13,506 bases of DNA from GW2011-AR5 sp041645025 (GCA_041645025.1 JBAZQV010000023.1:1-13506), one strand, 5' to 3'; shown: positions 6,441 through 13,506, counted from the stretch's first letter. Translations and numbers: made by a program. The notes: generated by a model not told the origin, from the sequence alone.

Positions 6441-6550
6441 AAGCTATCAAGCGGGCTACTGACGTTCTTTATCATATGGTTGGATACGGAGAGATAAATC
6501 TGCGTAGTCTTTATGTCCGAGTGTCCGAGAAGCTTTTGAATTATTCTCAG
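6437..6550 (-). pseudogene. C-terminal remnant of a XerA-like tyrosine recombinase
   Basis: Read on the minus strand, 38 codons ending in TAG (6437-6439) encode LRIIQKLLGHSDIKTTQIYL followed by SVSNHMIKNVSSPLDSL. This is the conserved end of archaeal XerA/phage-type integrases: the box II LLGH motif with its active-site His (6521-6523), and the nucleophilic Tyr in TTQIY (6494-6496). The upstream part of the catalytic domain, where an HxLR motif (active-site Arg) is expected about 25-30 residues before LLGH, is absent. The frame stays open for roughly 40 more codons but has no recombinase similarity and contains short repeats, then meets a stop near 6677. No start codon with a promoter is visible. 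It is most likely a decayed or partitioned integrase left by a mobile element; a truncated accessory protein is less likely. Confidence 0.78.
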
Positions 6551-6738
6551 ACGCCCAAGAAAAACTCCTTCACAACTTCGTTGCTTGGTCACGCCTTGCA
6601 GGCTCTCACTTCGTTCGGGACGCCTAACAGCGCTTATCTGGAATTTTCCTGCGAAAAATTTCCAAATTCTCTAGAGAGAACTTCAGGTAATCGCATACGT
6701 TAAGTCCAATCGCTGACTATGGGCACCAAATAAAAACA
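6551..6738. other. Non-coding stretch with short repeats between recombinase remnant and protease
   Basis: I see no convincing gene here. It contains two imperfect direct repeats sharing TCAC..CTTCGTT..GG..ACGCC (6570-6595 and 6606-6624), and a bulged hairpin GGAATTTTC-CTGC-GAAAA-AT-TTCC (6640-6663). It fills the place where the missing upstream part of the recombinase would be expected, and no RNA gene could be recognised. Confidence 0.5.
6570..6624. repeat. Two imperfect direct repeat units
   Basis: Unit one is 6570-6595 and unit two is 6606-6624. Aligned with gaps they share TCAC, CTTCGTT, GG and ACGCC. The core CTCTC(A/G)CTTCGTTC recurs at 10521-10534, and a related GAGCGTAAGCGAG lies at 5783-5795, all outside genes. 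Confidence 0.45.
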
Positions 6739-6765
6739 TTTAAATAGATAATCTAACTAATATCA
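6733..6765 (+). promoter_or_regulatory. Protease TATA promoter
   Basis: AAAAACATTTAAATAG (6733-6748) gives a purine-rich BRE followed by TTTAAATA (6739-6746), whose centre is about 24 nt from ATG 6766. It predicts a leaderless transcript, or a leader of about 13 nt if ATG 6781 is used. Confidence 0.55.
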
Positions 6766-7572
6766 ATGAAGGGTAATAAAATGAAAACGAAATTACATTG
6801 GCTGATATCTATTTTAGTAATAGCAACCTTGGTATTTTCAGTTACAGCGGCAGCCTCTGTGATAATTCCAGCAAATGACAAAGCAAAAGAAAATGCAGGA
6901 GTAGCAGTAGATAAATCACCGGTCATAGACGGCGACTGGGCACTTCCAACACCACCAGGTTTAGAAAAAATAGAGTTTATCCATTACAAGAAAGATTTCG
7001 CAAAACCAGAGGCAGCTAAAGCACCTTCTTGCTATAAGTTTCTGACATCAACAAAGGTGAGATGGAAAACTCTGCCAGTAAATTATGTGATAAATCCAAC
7101 AAACCCACAAGGGCTTGACGAAGGTTTTATTAGCAGCACAGTATTTACCAGTGCAGAAACTTGGGATGCCTCAACGAGCAAAGAGCTCATGAACGATGCA
7201 TACACAGTTGATTACACAGCAACTTATGGGGTTCAGAATTATGTGAATGCTATAACATTTGGTAATTATCCAAGTGCAGGAGTTATAGCAGTAACAACAG
7301 TATGGTACAATCCAGCGACAAAATCAATAGTTGAGTTTGATTTAATGTTTGATACAGACTGGGTATGGGGAGATGTAACAGTTAATCCAACAGTAATGGA
7401 TTTGCAAAATATAGCTACGCATGAACTTGGGCATGGTGTTGGTCTGGCTGATGTATATGATACAACCTGTTCAGCAGTAACAATGTACGGATATTCTGAC
7501 TATGGAGAAATACAGAAAAGAACCCTTGAGCAGCCAGATATAACTGGATTACGGACATTATACGGAGCTTAA
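6766..7572 (+). CDS. Secreted matrixin-like zinc metalloprotease
   Basis: This 268-aa protein begins with a signal peptide (basic start, hydrophobic core about 11-28, probable cleavage after the Ala run near 30). A spacer of about 60 residues, possibly a propeptide, follows. The catalytic domain starts near residue 95 with the matrixin pattern VRWKTLPVNYVINP, contains FDLMFDTDWVW near 191-201 (typical of the strand before the active-site helix), and has HELGHGVGLAD at 219-229: His219, Glu220 and His223 plus Asp229 as third ligand in place of the usual His. The Met-turn is VTMYG with Met240. This marks a zinc endopeptidase acting outside the cell. ATG 6766 is favoured by the TATA distance, but ATG 6781 (MKTKLHW, preceded by GGGTAA) is a fair alternative. 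Base composition is AT-rich compared with the reductase gene. The gene faces the giant secreted protein with a 13-bp gap. Confidence 0.86.
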   Translation: MKGNKMKTKLHWLISILVIATLVFSVTAAASVIIPANDKAKENAGVAVDKSPVIDGDWALPTPPGLEKIEFIHYKKDFAKPEAAKAPSCYKFLTSTKVRWKTLPVNYVINPTNPQGLDEGFISSTVFTSAETWDASTSKELMNDAYTVDYTATYGVQNYVNAITFGNYPSAGVIAVTTVWYNPATKSIVEFDLMFDTDWVWGDVTVNPTVMDLQNIATHELGHGVGLADVYDTTCSAVTMYGYSDYGEIQKRTLEQPDITGLRTLYGA

Positions 7573-7585
7573 ATTTTTCTTTCTA
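7573..7585 (+). terminator. T-tract after the protease gene
   Basis: ATTTTTCTTTCT directly after the TAA fits an archaeal T-tract terminator for the plus-strand protease. The same 13 bp separate it from the convergent gene, so the two mRNAs may overlap slightly at their 3' ends. Confidence 0.45.
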
Positions 7586-10459
7586 TTAACCTACCGCCAC
7601 ATTTATCGGACTAACCTGCCCGCTGCCATAAGATGCGACTAATGAATTAATAAAATCAACTATAGCTTTTATCCACTGCCCCAACATGTCAACCTGTTTG
7701 CGTGTTTCTATAACTTCTGCGTGTGTTTCTTTGATTTCTGTCTGAATCGCATCTAATTTAGCAAGCATATCCTGGCTTTCTGGTTGTGTAACATTAGAGC
7801 CTCTGCACGGTATCTTTTTAACGCAATTTTCTACGCAATCCGGCACACCAATCTCAACACCCCGCGCTTTACTAGCCTGTGTCATGGCAGCTTCTGCTTT
7901 AATCGTAGCAGCTTCTTTTTCTATGGTAGCCGCTCCGTCAACACAGTTTCTTACACAGTCTTTATCAGAAACCTCTGTATAACATTCTTGGGAAGGTGTG
8001 GGCGTTTCGCATATTCTATTGACGCAATTAGTTCCGCATGAAACCTCTTTGCACACAGGCACGCCAATAGCAGGAGAAACCACTATGTTGTATTCAGAAC
8101 TCTCCGAGTAGTTTATTTCTACTGCCTGCTCGACACTGGCAGATTCATAGGACGGCTGGGAAGTAATTATACCTATCAAATATTTGCCAGCAGGACATTC
8201 GTATTTGCCTAAGAAAAATTTGGATATGTATCTTTTTGTAAACGCATTATACTCAAAATATATATTCTTCGTGCATTCTTCTATTTTTTCCTTCTCTGTT
8301 ATTTCTGAAGGATGCAGATAGCCTCTTATGTTTGCATAAGGAACAGCTGTTCCCTGATCATCCTTTACTTCAGCGTACATTGCCACATCAACTGTATCTG
8401 GCCTGCTATTAATTTTAATCCCGGTTTCTAGCAGAAGTTTGTGTAAAGCTACATCAAATTCTTTAGTAACCTCTGTTTCTGCATACCCGGACACGCCAAC
8501 TCTTGCACGCAAAGCATACTTTCCAGCAGGACAATCGTTGGGAATATAGACATCGTCTATGTAGGTCTTCTGTATATATTCGCCCTTGTAATAAAGCGGG
8601 CCTTGCAGCGACGTGATATAAACCCTGCAAAAAGCTGTTGGCTCTCCAACGATTCTTGCATTAGGGCTTACCAGTATGGCTGCGCCGGTTATCCCTGCTG
8701 TTTGATTGATTATCTCCTGTATCAATGGAAATATCTCACCACTCACATAGGCATTTGGAACAACAGAACCATTTGCATAGGTTACCAAAATTTTAACATA
8801 GACCCTGTCACCCGGGGAATAACTGGTTTGGTCAAGGAATACCTGGATGTTTAATTTTTCTTTGGTTATCCCGATTTTTTTCTCCAATGTTATAGCCTCT
8901 AACCCTCCGACGTCTATCTTCACGCTCAATGTATAGTTTCCTTCAAGGGTCCATTCATCTATATCCCATTTTTCAATCTCATAGAAACCATCCTTATACG
9001 TGGACGAGAGCCATCTAAACATTGTAGGTCCAGCTTTTCCAGCAGCCCCGGGTTTCTCATATGAAGAACCTTTAATCTCTGCATTGACCTTTGCGTCTTT
9101 AATTATGTTGCCGTTTTTATCAAAAACCTTTACCTTTCCTTGCAGGACATCCCCAGGAATGAAAACATCCTTTTCCAGAAACACATCTGCGTTTATCTCT
9201 CTTTTTGTAATCAAAACTATTCTGGAATCGGATGCAGACTGCTCTTTCCATTTTACACTTATGGATATGGTATATCTTTTTCCTAAACTTTCTGACCCAA
9301 CATAATATTCATAATAATAAATATTGTCTTTTATCTGTGGATGAGGTGTTGTGATTAAACTGCCGGTATCGGCATCTCTGATTTCTGCTTTAACAGAACC
9401 GTCGGTTATGGCATTGCCTAGACCATCCTTTATTTGAGCAGTGATTTTGATTGAGTCTCCTGGATTGTATTCAGTTTTGTCAGTTGACACCGTCATTTGC
9501 AAACTAGGCTTGACTACAGAAAAGCTTACAGTTGCGATTGCTGACCTATAGCTGGGATGGGACGCAGTTACAGTTAGGGCGTAACCTCCAATTAAGGTGC
9601 CTTCGTCAAACCACTGGCTTCCTTTGTAGCAGTCGCATAAAGCTGAATAGTAGAAATAAGGAGAATATTTTTTCGGCCCGGTTATGTTGCTTTTAAGGGA
9701 AGCATCAACAACAAAGTTGCCTGAGGCATCTCTTATCGTAATCCTTGGCTCAAAATTATCAGTCGGGTAATAGGTCGTTTTAGGCAAACTTATACTAACT
9801 GACATCTGTGGCTTTGAGCTGGTGACCGTAGCCGTTGCCCCTGTACCAACATTGCCCGCAGCATCCCAGCATCTGAAATATGCAGAATAATTTCCCTCCA
9901 ACGCTGACAAAGTATAGCTGGCTGCATTGCCGCTTATGGCAGCTTGGTATGTTGCATTGCCAAATGAAAAATTACACCCAATAACACCGACATTATCAGA
10001 TACTGATGCAGTAAATGTTATGGACTGTCCTGCATTCACAGAAATCGGGCTTACAGAACCGACTGTCGGCGATGTTGTATCGATAGCAGCAATTATTTTT
10101 AAAATAGATGGGCAGGCATAAGAAGATGGTTTAGTGACAGTAATAGCTTGTTCCGCAGTTGTTGCATTCAAGGCCTGTAAAGTGAAACCAATATTCGCGC
10201 TAGAATAAGGTTGTATCAAAGCTTGTTTCACGCACCCGTCAACACATGACAGGTAAGTTGCAGGAAAACTTATTTCAGCCGTCTCGTTTGCTGTTGTATT
10301 CTGCGTATTATTTAATCCAACAGTAACAGTTACCTGATTAGAAACAGACAAATTAACCTCCTGGGGACTAACTGTGCATGAAACAATCTCAGAAGCGTTT
10401 GCTACCCGAACCAACAGAATTAATGCCAATAATATACCCAAGAATATGAAATTCTTCAT
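7586..10459 (-). CDS. Giant secreted multi-domain protein with MG2/Ig-like repeats, Cys-rich segment and coiled coil
   Basis: From ATG 10459 the product is 957 aa. A signal peptide (MKNFIFLGILLALILLVRVANA) is followed by a Cys-containing beta-sandwich (to about 125) and an Ig/cadherin-like unit (about 130-215, with SDNVGV and WDAAGNVG). Four to five macroglobulin MG2-like repeats then start near 220, 322, 424, 538 and 677; each tends to show a (D/K)xxxYxPGD-type opening, a DxxGN turn and a final AxVxxEI strand. Residues about 800-885 are cysteine-rich (CGTNC, CVRNC, CVENC), and about 895-942 form an amphipathic coiled coil. Many N-x-S/T sequons suggest glycosylation. It is probably a cell-surface fibre, adhesin or S-layer-associated protein. 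No C-terminal membrane anchor is evident. TTG 10468 in the same frame is also possible; ATG 10459 gives a more typical signal peptide. Its neighbour is a secreted protease, which may process it. Confidence 0.85.
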   Translation of the reverse strand: MKNFIFLGILLALILLVRVANASEIVSCTVSPQEVNLSVSNQVTVTVGLNNTQNTTANETAEISFPATYLSCVDGCVKQALIQPYSSANIGFTLQALNATTAEQAITVTKPSSYACPSILKIIAAIDTTSPTVGSVSPISVNAGQSITFTASVSDNVGVIGCNFSFGNATYQAAISGNAASYTLSALEGNYSAYFRCWDAAGNVGTGATATVTSSKPQMSVSISLPKTTYYPTDNFEPRITIRDASGNFVVDASLKSNITGPKKYSPYFYYSALCDCYKGSQWFDEGTLIGGYALTVTASHPSYRSAIATVSFSVVKPSLQMTVSTDKTEYNPGDSIKITAQIKDGLGNAITDGSVKAEIRDADTGSLITTPHPQIKDNIYYYEYYVGSESLGKRYTISISVKWKEQSASDSRIVLITKREINADVFLEKDVFIPGDVLQGKVKVFDKNGNIIKDAKVNAEIKGSSYEKPGAAGKAGPTMFRWLSSTYKDGFYEIEKWDIDEWTLEGNYTLSVKIDVGGLEAITLEKKIGITKEKLNIQVFLDQTSYSPGDRVYVKILVTYANGSVVPNAYVSGEIFPLIQEIINQTAGITGAAILVSPNARIVGEPTAFCRVYITSLQGPLYYKGEYIQKTYIDDVYIPNDCPAGKYALRARVGVSGYAETEVTKEFDVALHKLLLETGIKINSRPDTVDVAMYAEVKDDQGTAVPYANIRGYLHPSEITEKEKIEECTKNIYFEYNAFTKRYISKFFLGKYECPAGKYLIGIITSQPSYESASVEQAVEINYSESSEYNIVVSPAIGVPVCKEVSCGTNCVNRICETPTPSQECYTEVSDKDCVRNCVDGAATIEKEAATIKAEAAMTQASKARGVEIGVPDCVENCVKKIPCRGSNVTQPESQDMLAKLDAIQTEIKETHAEVIETRKQVDMLGQWIKAIVDFINSLVASYGSGQVSPINVAVG

Positions 10460-10500
10460 ACCTCTCAATAATATCTGTGAAACCGTTCATATAAAGATTA
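10460..10500 (-). promoter_or_regulatory. TATA promoter of the giant secreted protein
   Basis: CTTTATATG on the minus strand (10496-10488) predicts initiation near 10466-10468. That would give either a leaderless TTG start at 10468 or an 8-9 nt leader before ATG 10459. The GAGAGGT just before that ATG has no spacer and cannot act as a normal Shine-Dalgarno. Confidence 0.5.
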
Positions 10501-10520
10501 AGCAGCTCCACCGCTTTGCA

Positions 10521-10534
10521 CTCTCGCTTCGTTC
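10521..10534 (-). repeat. Intergenic short repeat copy
   Basis: CTCTCGCTTCGTTC matches 6603-6616 at 13 of 14 bases. It lies in the 92-bp gap between the reductase stop and the start of the secreted protein gene, just beyond a T run (TTTTT on the minus strand at 10540-10536) that could end the reductase mRNA. Confidence 0.4.
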
Positions 10535-10560
10535 CAGAAAAACTTCTCTTATCTGTCTAG

Positions 10561-13506
10561 TTAACTGCACAATCCCCACCCACAGTCCTGACAAGTGACG
10601 CAGCCTTCTTTGAATGATATGGCCGTTGAGTCGCAGGTCGGGCAGTTTGTATATGCGTATTTGCCGTTTGTCTTATGCTGGAGAAGTGTGCCTTCTGATG
10701 TCTCTGTGGTGGTCTCCTTAATAGCGACATAGCGTTCTTTCTTGATTTCCTCGATCTTCTCTCTTTTAGGAGCAACAAGCACCTGCTCCTTTATGCTGGA
10801 GTCGCGGAACACTGTTACGCCTTTGCAGCCCAGCTGGTAAGCAAGCATGTAGCTCTGGCGCATGTCATCCACAGTCGCGTTGGCCGGGAAGTTGTTGGTC
10901 TTGCTTATCGATGAATCCACCCATCGCTGGAATGTGGCCAGGGCACGAATGTGATTTTCTGGTGTGACATCCATGGCCGTTACGAAAACCTTCTTGAGGC
11001 GCTGCGGTATGTAAGGAACATTCTTTATGCTGCCGCGGTTTTCAGCTATCTGCTTCATCAGATCCTCGTCATATAATCCATGCCTTCGCATTACCTTCTC
11101 GAAGACCGGGTCAATGTAATAAAAGCTGCCCACCTTTACGTTTTTCTCAAAAACCAAGCTATAGACAGGTTCTATGCCCGATGAGCAACCAGCAATCATG
11201 CTTATGCTGCCTGTCGGTGCCAAGACAGTTGTATAGCCGTTTCTTATGCCATATGTTTTGACTTGTTCTGTCAGCGAAGCCCAGTCAAGACGCGCATTCT
11301 TATGGGTCGCGCCGGCAAACGGCAGCCTGCCTTCAGGATAAAATGATTTGTCAAGATAAGGCATAGGCCCGCGCTCCTTTGCCAGTTCCACAGATCCCAC
11401 TTTTGTCCAGTAGTTGACAAACTCCATGAGCTGTTCCATGAATGCGCGACCGTCATCATCGTCATAAGGTAATCCAAGCTCGAAAAGCATGTCGCCAGCA
11501 CCCATGATGCCAAAACCAATTTTTCTTGTTGCCAATGCCATTTCTTCTATCTGCTTGAGTGGCCAGCGGTTGATATCTATAACATTATCCATGAAGCGAG
11601 TAGCAATTGTTATCACGCGTTCCATGTCATTCCAGTCAACATAGACTTCGCCACTTTCATTCTCGCGGACAAATGCCCAGACATTTATTGATCCAAGGTT
11701 GCACGGCTCGTTCGGGTAAAGAAGAACTTCGCCGCAGTTGTGCACGATGATGCCATTAGCGATAAACGAGTGTGTTTGTGGTTCGGTTATGTCATAAACT
11801 GAAATTACATCACCTTTTGTTATAGACATCACATACTCTTCTGATGGTTCTCCGCCACCTTCCTGCACAAATACTTTTTCACCTAACTCAATTTCGGAAA
11901 CTGGAATCCATCCGCGCCTTGTTAGAATTCTGTGATCATGCGTTGCAGTTAATTCTTTCCCGGATTCTGTAGTCAGGACAAGCGTTTCTTTTTCTCCTGT
12001 CTTCCATATTTTTTTAGCTTTTACAGCAAGCAGACCCATTTGCATCTGCCTTTCGCCTGAATGAGCAAGCGTACGTGCATCTACCAGAAGTCTGGGCGCA
12101 TCTTCCATTTCAGCAAGCTTCTCGATTTCTATCAGCCCATTCTCTGTTAATATTTTTGTGTTTCCAGCTACGCATGGGTTTGTTGTGACAATAGGACCAA
12201 GATGCTTAAGGAACGGGTTGAACTCGTTGATGCGGTCGAAAAATATCACGCCAGGTTCTGCTGATTCCCATGCCTGGTAAACTATCTTGTCAAACAGCAT
12301 CCTGGGGCTGACGGTTCTTGTTGTCTTGCCGTTTCTCGGATTTATCAGCGGATAAGGCTCGTCCTTTTCATAGTATTTCCAGAAGTCGCCCATGAGCAAT
12401 ACGGAAATATTAAAGTTGCGCAGTGCCTTGTTGCCGTCCTTTGCGGTTATAAACTTCTCGATATCCGGATGATTGGAGTTCATGATTCCCATGTTGGCGC
12501 CGCGCCGCATGCCGCCCTGCTTTATTACATCAGTCATACTATCGTAGAGGCTCATGAAGCTCAATGGACCTGAGGCAGCTCCGCATGTACTTTTGACTAC
12601 ATCACCTTCAGGCCTGAGCTTTGAAAAATTATAGCCCGTGCCGCCACCTGCCTGGTGAATAAGTGCAGTATATTTCAGCGTGTCCATGATACTTTCCAAG
12701 TTGTCCTCAATACCTAAAACAAAACAAGCCGAGCCTAATCCGAGAACATTGCCAAAGTTAGCGATGGCAGGAGTGTTGAGCATGAACTGCTTGTTGATCA
12801 TGATCTGGTAGAACTCTTCCAATGCCTTCTCATGTTCATTGAAGGCGCCGTCCTTGAGCATCTCCAAAAATGCCGTCCAGCTTATCTTTATGTTGCCAAG
12901 GCGGTTGAAGCGGTCATAGGTTCTTTTGAGCGCCTCCAGATGATACCTATTCAGCACAAAGCTGCCTATGGAAAACTCGCCGTCATACATGGCTGGCTCG
13001 AACTCTTCATAATCCTGAGCCGGCGCGCCTTGAGCAAATACACGCTCATCATAAAGCAGTTCAGGCAGCGCGACGTGGGTTGCGACGCGCGTGAACAGCT
13101 GCTTTGGCGTTTCAATCAGTTTTCCGTTTTCGTCCTTTCTGAGATAGCGCGCCTTAAGCACTTTTAGCGCATTTGTATCAAACTTCTTGTCAACCTCGTC
13201 AGTTTCATCCTTTTCAAGAATATGCTTCTTTTCAGTGCGCAGCTCAGCGCGCTTTTGTCGATAGATAATATAAGCCTTAGCTGTTTTAGCATGACCAGTT
13301 TCGATGAGCACCTGCTCCACAACATCCTGCACGCCTTCTACTGTTGGTATCGAACCTTTGGGCATTTCCTTCTCAAGCTTTTCCAGAACCTTGTCCGCAA
13401 ACTCCGCGATTTCTGCCTTGCTTTCGCCGCCCGCTTCCCTGGCAGCTCCGTAGATTGCACTCATTATTTTTTCTTTGTTAAATTTTGATATGGTTCCGTC
13501 GCGTTT
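10561..13506 (-). CDS. nrdJ: Adenosylcobalamin-dependent (class II) ribonucleotide reductase with in-frame intein; N-terminus beyond window
   Basis: This enzyme reduces ribonucleotides to deoxyribonucleotides using a B12-derived radical. The frame is open to the right edge, and the 14 codons upstream of Met13464 read KRDGTISKFNKEKI, the expected start of an ATP-cone allosteric domain, so the true start lies outside. Numbered from that Met: the ATP-cone continues to about 75; Cys247 (GSACFVL) is the first redox cysteine; HQAGGGTGYNFS at 270-281 and the GGMRRGANMG loop follow; TTNP ends at 430. An intein occupies 431-576. Cys577 (CGE) is the thiyl-radical site, Glu579 its acid and Cys588 the second redox cysteine (PCNLGSIN). 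LAPTGSISMIAG and the C-terminal CPTC...CQDC tail with final CS complete the class. Without the intein the visible chain is 835 aa. No class I tyrosines or NrdB partner are seen. The adenosyltransferase at 5873-6406 can supply the cofactor. Confidence 0.95.
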   Translation of the reverse strand, partial: KRDGTISKFNKEKIMSAIYGAAREAGGESKAEIAEFADKVLEKLEKEMPKGSIPTVEGVQDVVEQVLIETGHAKTAKAYIIYRQKRAELRTEKKHILEKDETDEVDKKFDTNALKVLKARYLRKDENGKLIETPKQLFTRVATHVALPELLYDERVFAQGAPAQDYEEFEPAMYDGEFSIGSFVLNRYHLEALKRTYDRFNRLGNIKISWTAFLEMLKDGAFNEHEKALEEFYQIMINKQFMLNTPAIANFGNVLGLGSACFVLGIEDNLESIMDTLKYTALIHQAGGGTGYNFSKLRPEGDVVKSTCGAASGPLSFMSLYDSMTDVIKQGGMRRGANMGIMNSNHPDIEKFITAKDGNKALRNFNISVLLMGDFWKYYEKDEPYPLINPRNGKTTRTVSPRMLFDKIVYQAWESAEPGVIFFDRINEFNPFLKHLGPIVTTNPCVAGNTKILTENGLIEIEKLAEMEDAPRLLVDARTLAHSGERQMQMGLLAVKAKKIWKTGEKETLVLTTESGKELTATHDHRILTRRGWIPVSEIELGEKVFVQEGGGEPSEEYVMSITKGDVISVYDITEPQTHSFIANGIIVHNCGEVLLYPNEPCNLGSINVWAFVRENESGEVYVDWNDMERVITIATRFMDNVIDINRWPLKQIEEMALATRKIGFGIMGAGDMLFELGLPYDDDDGRAFMEQLMEFVNYWTKVGSVELAKERGPMPYLDKSFYPEGRLPFAGATHKNARLDWASLTEQVKTYGIRNGYTTVLAPTGSISMIAGCSSGIEPVYSLVFEKNVKVGSFYYIDPVFEKVMRRHGLYDEDLMKQIAENRGSIKNVPYIPQRLKKVFVTAMDVTPENHIRALATFQRWVDSSISKTNNFPANATVDDMRQSYMLAYQLGCKGVTVFRDSSIKEQVLVAPKREKIEEIKKERYVAIKETTTETSEGTLLQHKTNGKYAYTNCPTCDSTAISFKEGCVTCQDCGWGLCS
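11737..12174 (-). mobile_element. 146-aa mini-intein inserted at the catalytic cysteine of nrdJ
   Basis: The reductase motif TTNP-CGE is interrupted after Pro. The insert begins Cys1 in CVAGNTKILTENG (block A). It has TATHDHRILTRRGW at about 77-90 (block B, with the TxxH motif), VYDITEPQTHSFIANG near 126-141 (block F) and ends VHN, followed by Cys of the C-extein (block G). All residues for self-splicing are present: Cys1, TxxH, penultimate His, terminal Asn146 and +1 Cys. At 146 aa there is no room for a LAGLIDADG or HNH homing endonuclease, so it is a mini-intein. Removal restores NPCGEVLLYPNEPCNLGS. Because it splits the radical-site motif, the enzyme cannot be active until splicing occurs. 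Confidence 0.94.

Noticed and set aside
6476..6703. Plus-strand open frame of 75 codons between adenosyltransferase and protease
   Set aside because: It is antisense to the recombinase remnant, has no TATA or ribosome site at its start and no protein-like pattern.
6551..6738. CRISPR array or tRNA/att gene in the gap near the recombinase remnant
   Set aside because: There are only two imperfect repeat units of unequal spacing, and no cloverleaf, CCA-type end or T-loop sequence could be found.
7586..10459. True alpha-2-macroglobulin protease trap
   Set aside because: MG2-like repeats are present, but no CxEQ thioester motif, no bait region and no full macroglobulin domain order are seen.
10557..10778. 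Minus-strand open frame of 73 codons overlapping the reductase end
   Set aside because: It is a frame-shifted shadow of the conserved C-terminal tail of the reductase.

Overview
The window reads as a piece of an archaeal chromosome. Most start codons lie about 26 nt downstream of a TTTAAA or TTTATA-type TATA box, which points to leaderless or near-leaderless mRNAs. The gene content fits too: an archaeal XerA-like recombinase remnant, a B12-dependent ribonucleotide reductase carrying an intein, and a very large secreted beta-sandwich protein. Small compact genes and many unrecognised proteins would suit an uncultivated lineage, possibly DPANN-like, but the sequence alone does not fix the taxon.

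Layout. Positions 1-633 (-) hold the N-terminal 211 codons of adenylosuccinate synthetase (purA), cut by the left edge. Positions 769-2253 (-) hold a divergent IMP dehydrogenase (guaB). These two enzymes compete for IMP at the AMP/GMP branch point. Their promoters share an almost identical composite element: an 18-bp upstream box, a 9-bp spacer of unrelated sequence, and a 20-bp TATA block. This is the best candidate in the window for an undescribed regulatory system. Next on the minus strand come an unrecognised 282-aa protein, a CxxCxxCC (YkgJ-like) cysteine-cluster protein, and a two-gene unit of a class I methyltransferase and a small GNAT-like acetyltransferase. At about 5008 a nearly symmetric TATA element sits midway between two divergent start codons. 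To its right are a membrane-anchored 12-cysteine miniprotein and a small unknown protein. A PduO/MMAB-type cobalamin adenosyltransferase follows at 5873-6406 (-).

Positions 6437-6765 hold no intact gene. They contain the last ~38 codons of a tyrosine recombinase, including the catalytic Tyr, next to short repeats. To the right is an AT-rich, surface-directed pair: a secreted matrixin-like zinc protease (+) facing a ~957-aa secreted protein (-) with MG2/Ig-like repeats, a cysteine-rich segment and a C-terminal coiled coil. This looks like an accessory island.

The right end (10561-13506, -) is an adenosylcobalamin-dependent class II ribonucleotide reductase (nrdJ). It runs off the right edge: its ATP-cone continues in frame to the last base. 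A 146-residue mini-intein is inserted exactly before the catalytic thiyl-radical cysteine. The adenosyltransferase at 5873-6406 would make the cofactor this reductase needs, and purA and guaB supply its purine substrates, so much of the window concerns nucleotide and dNTP supply.
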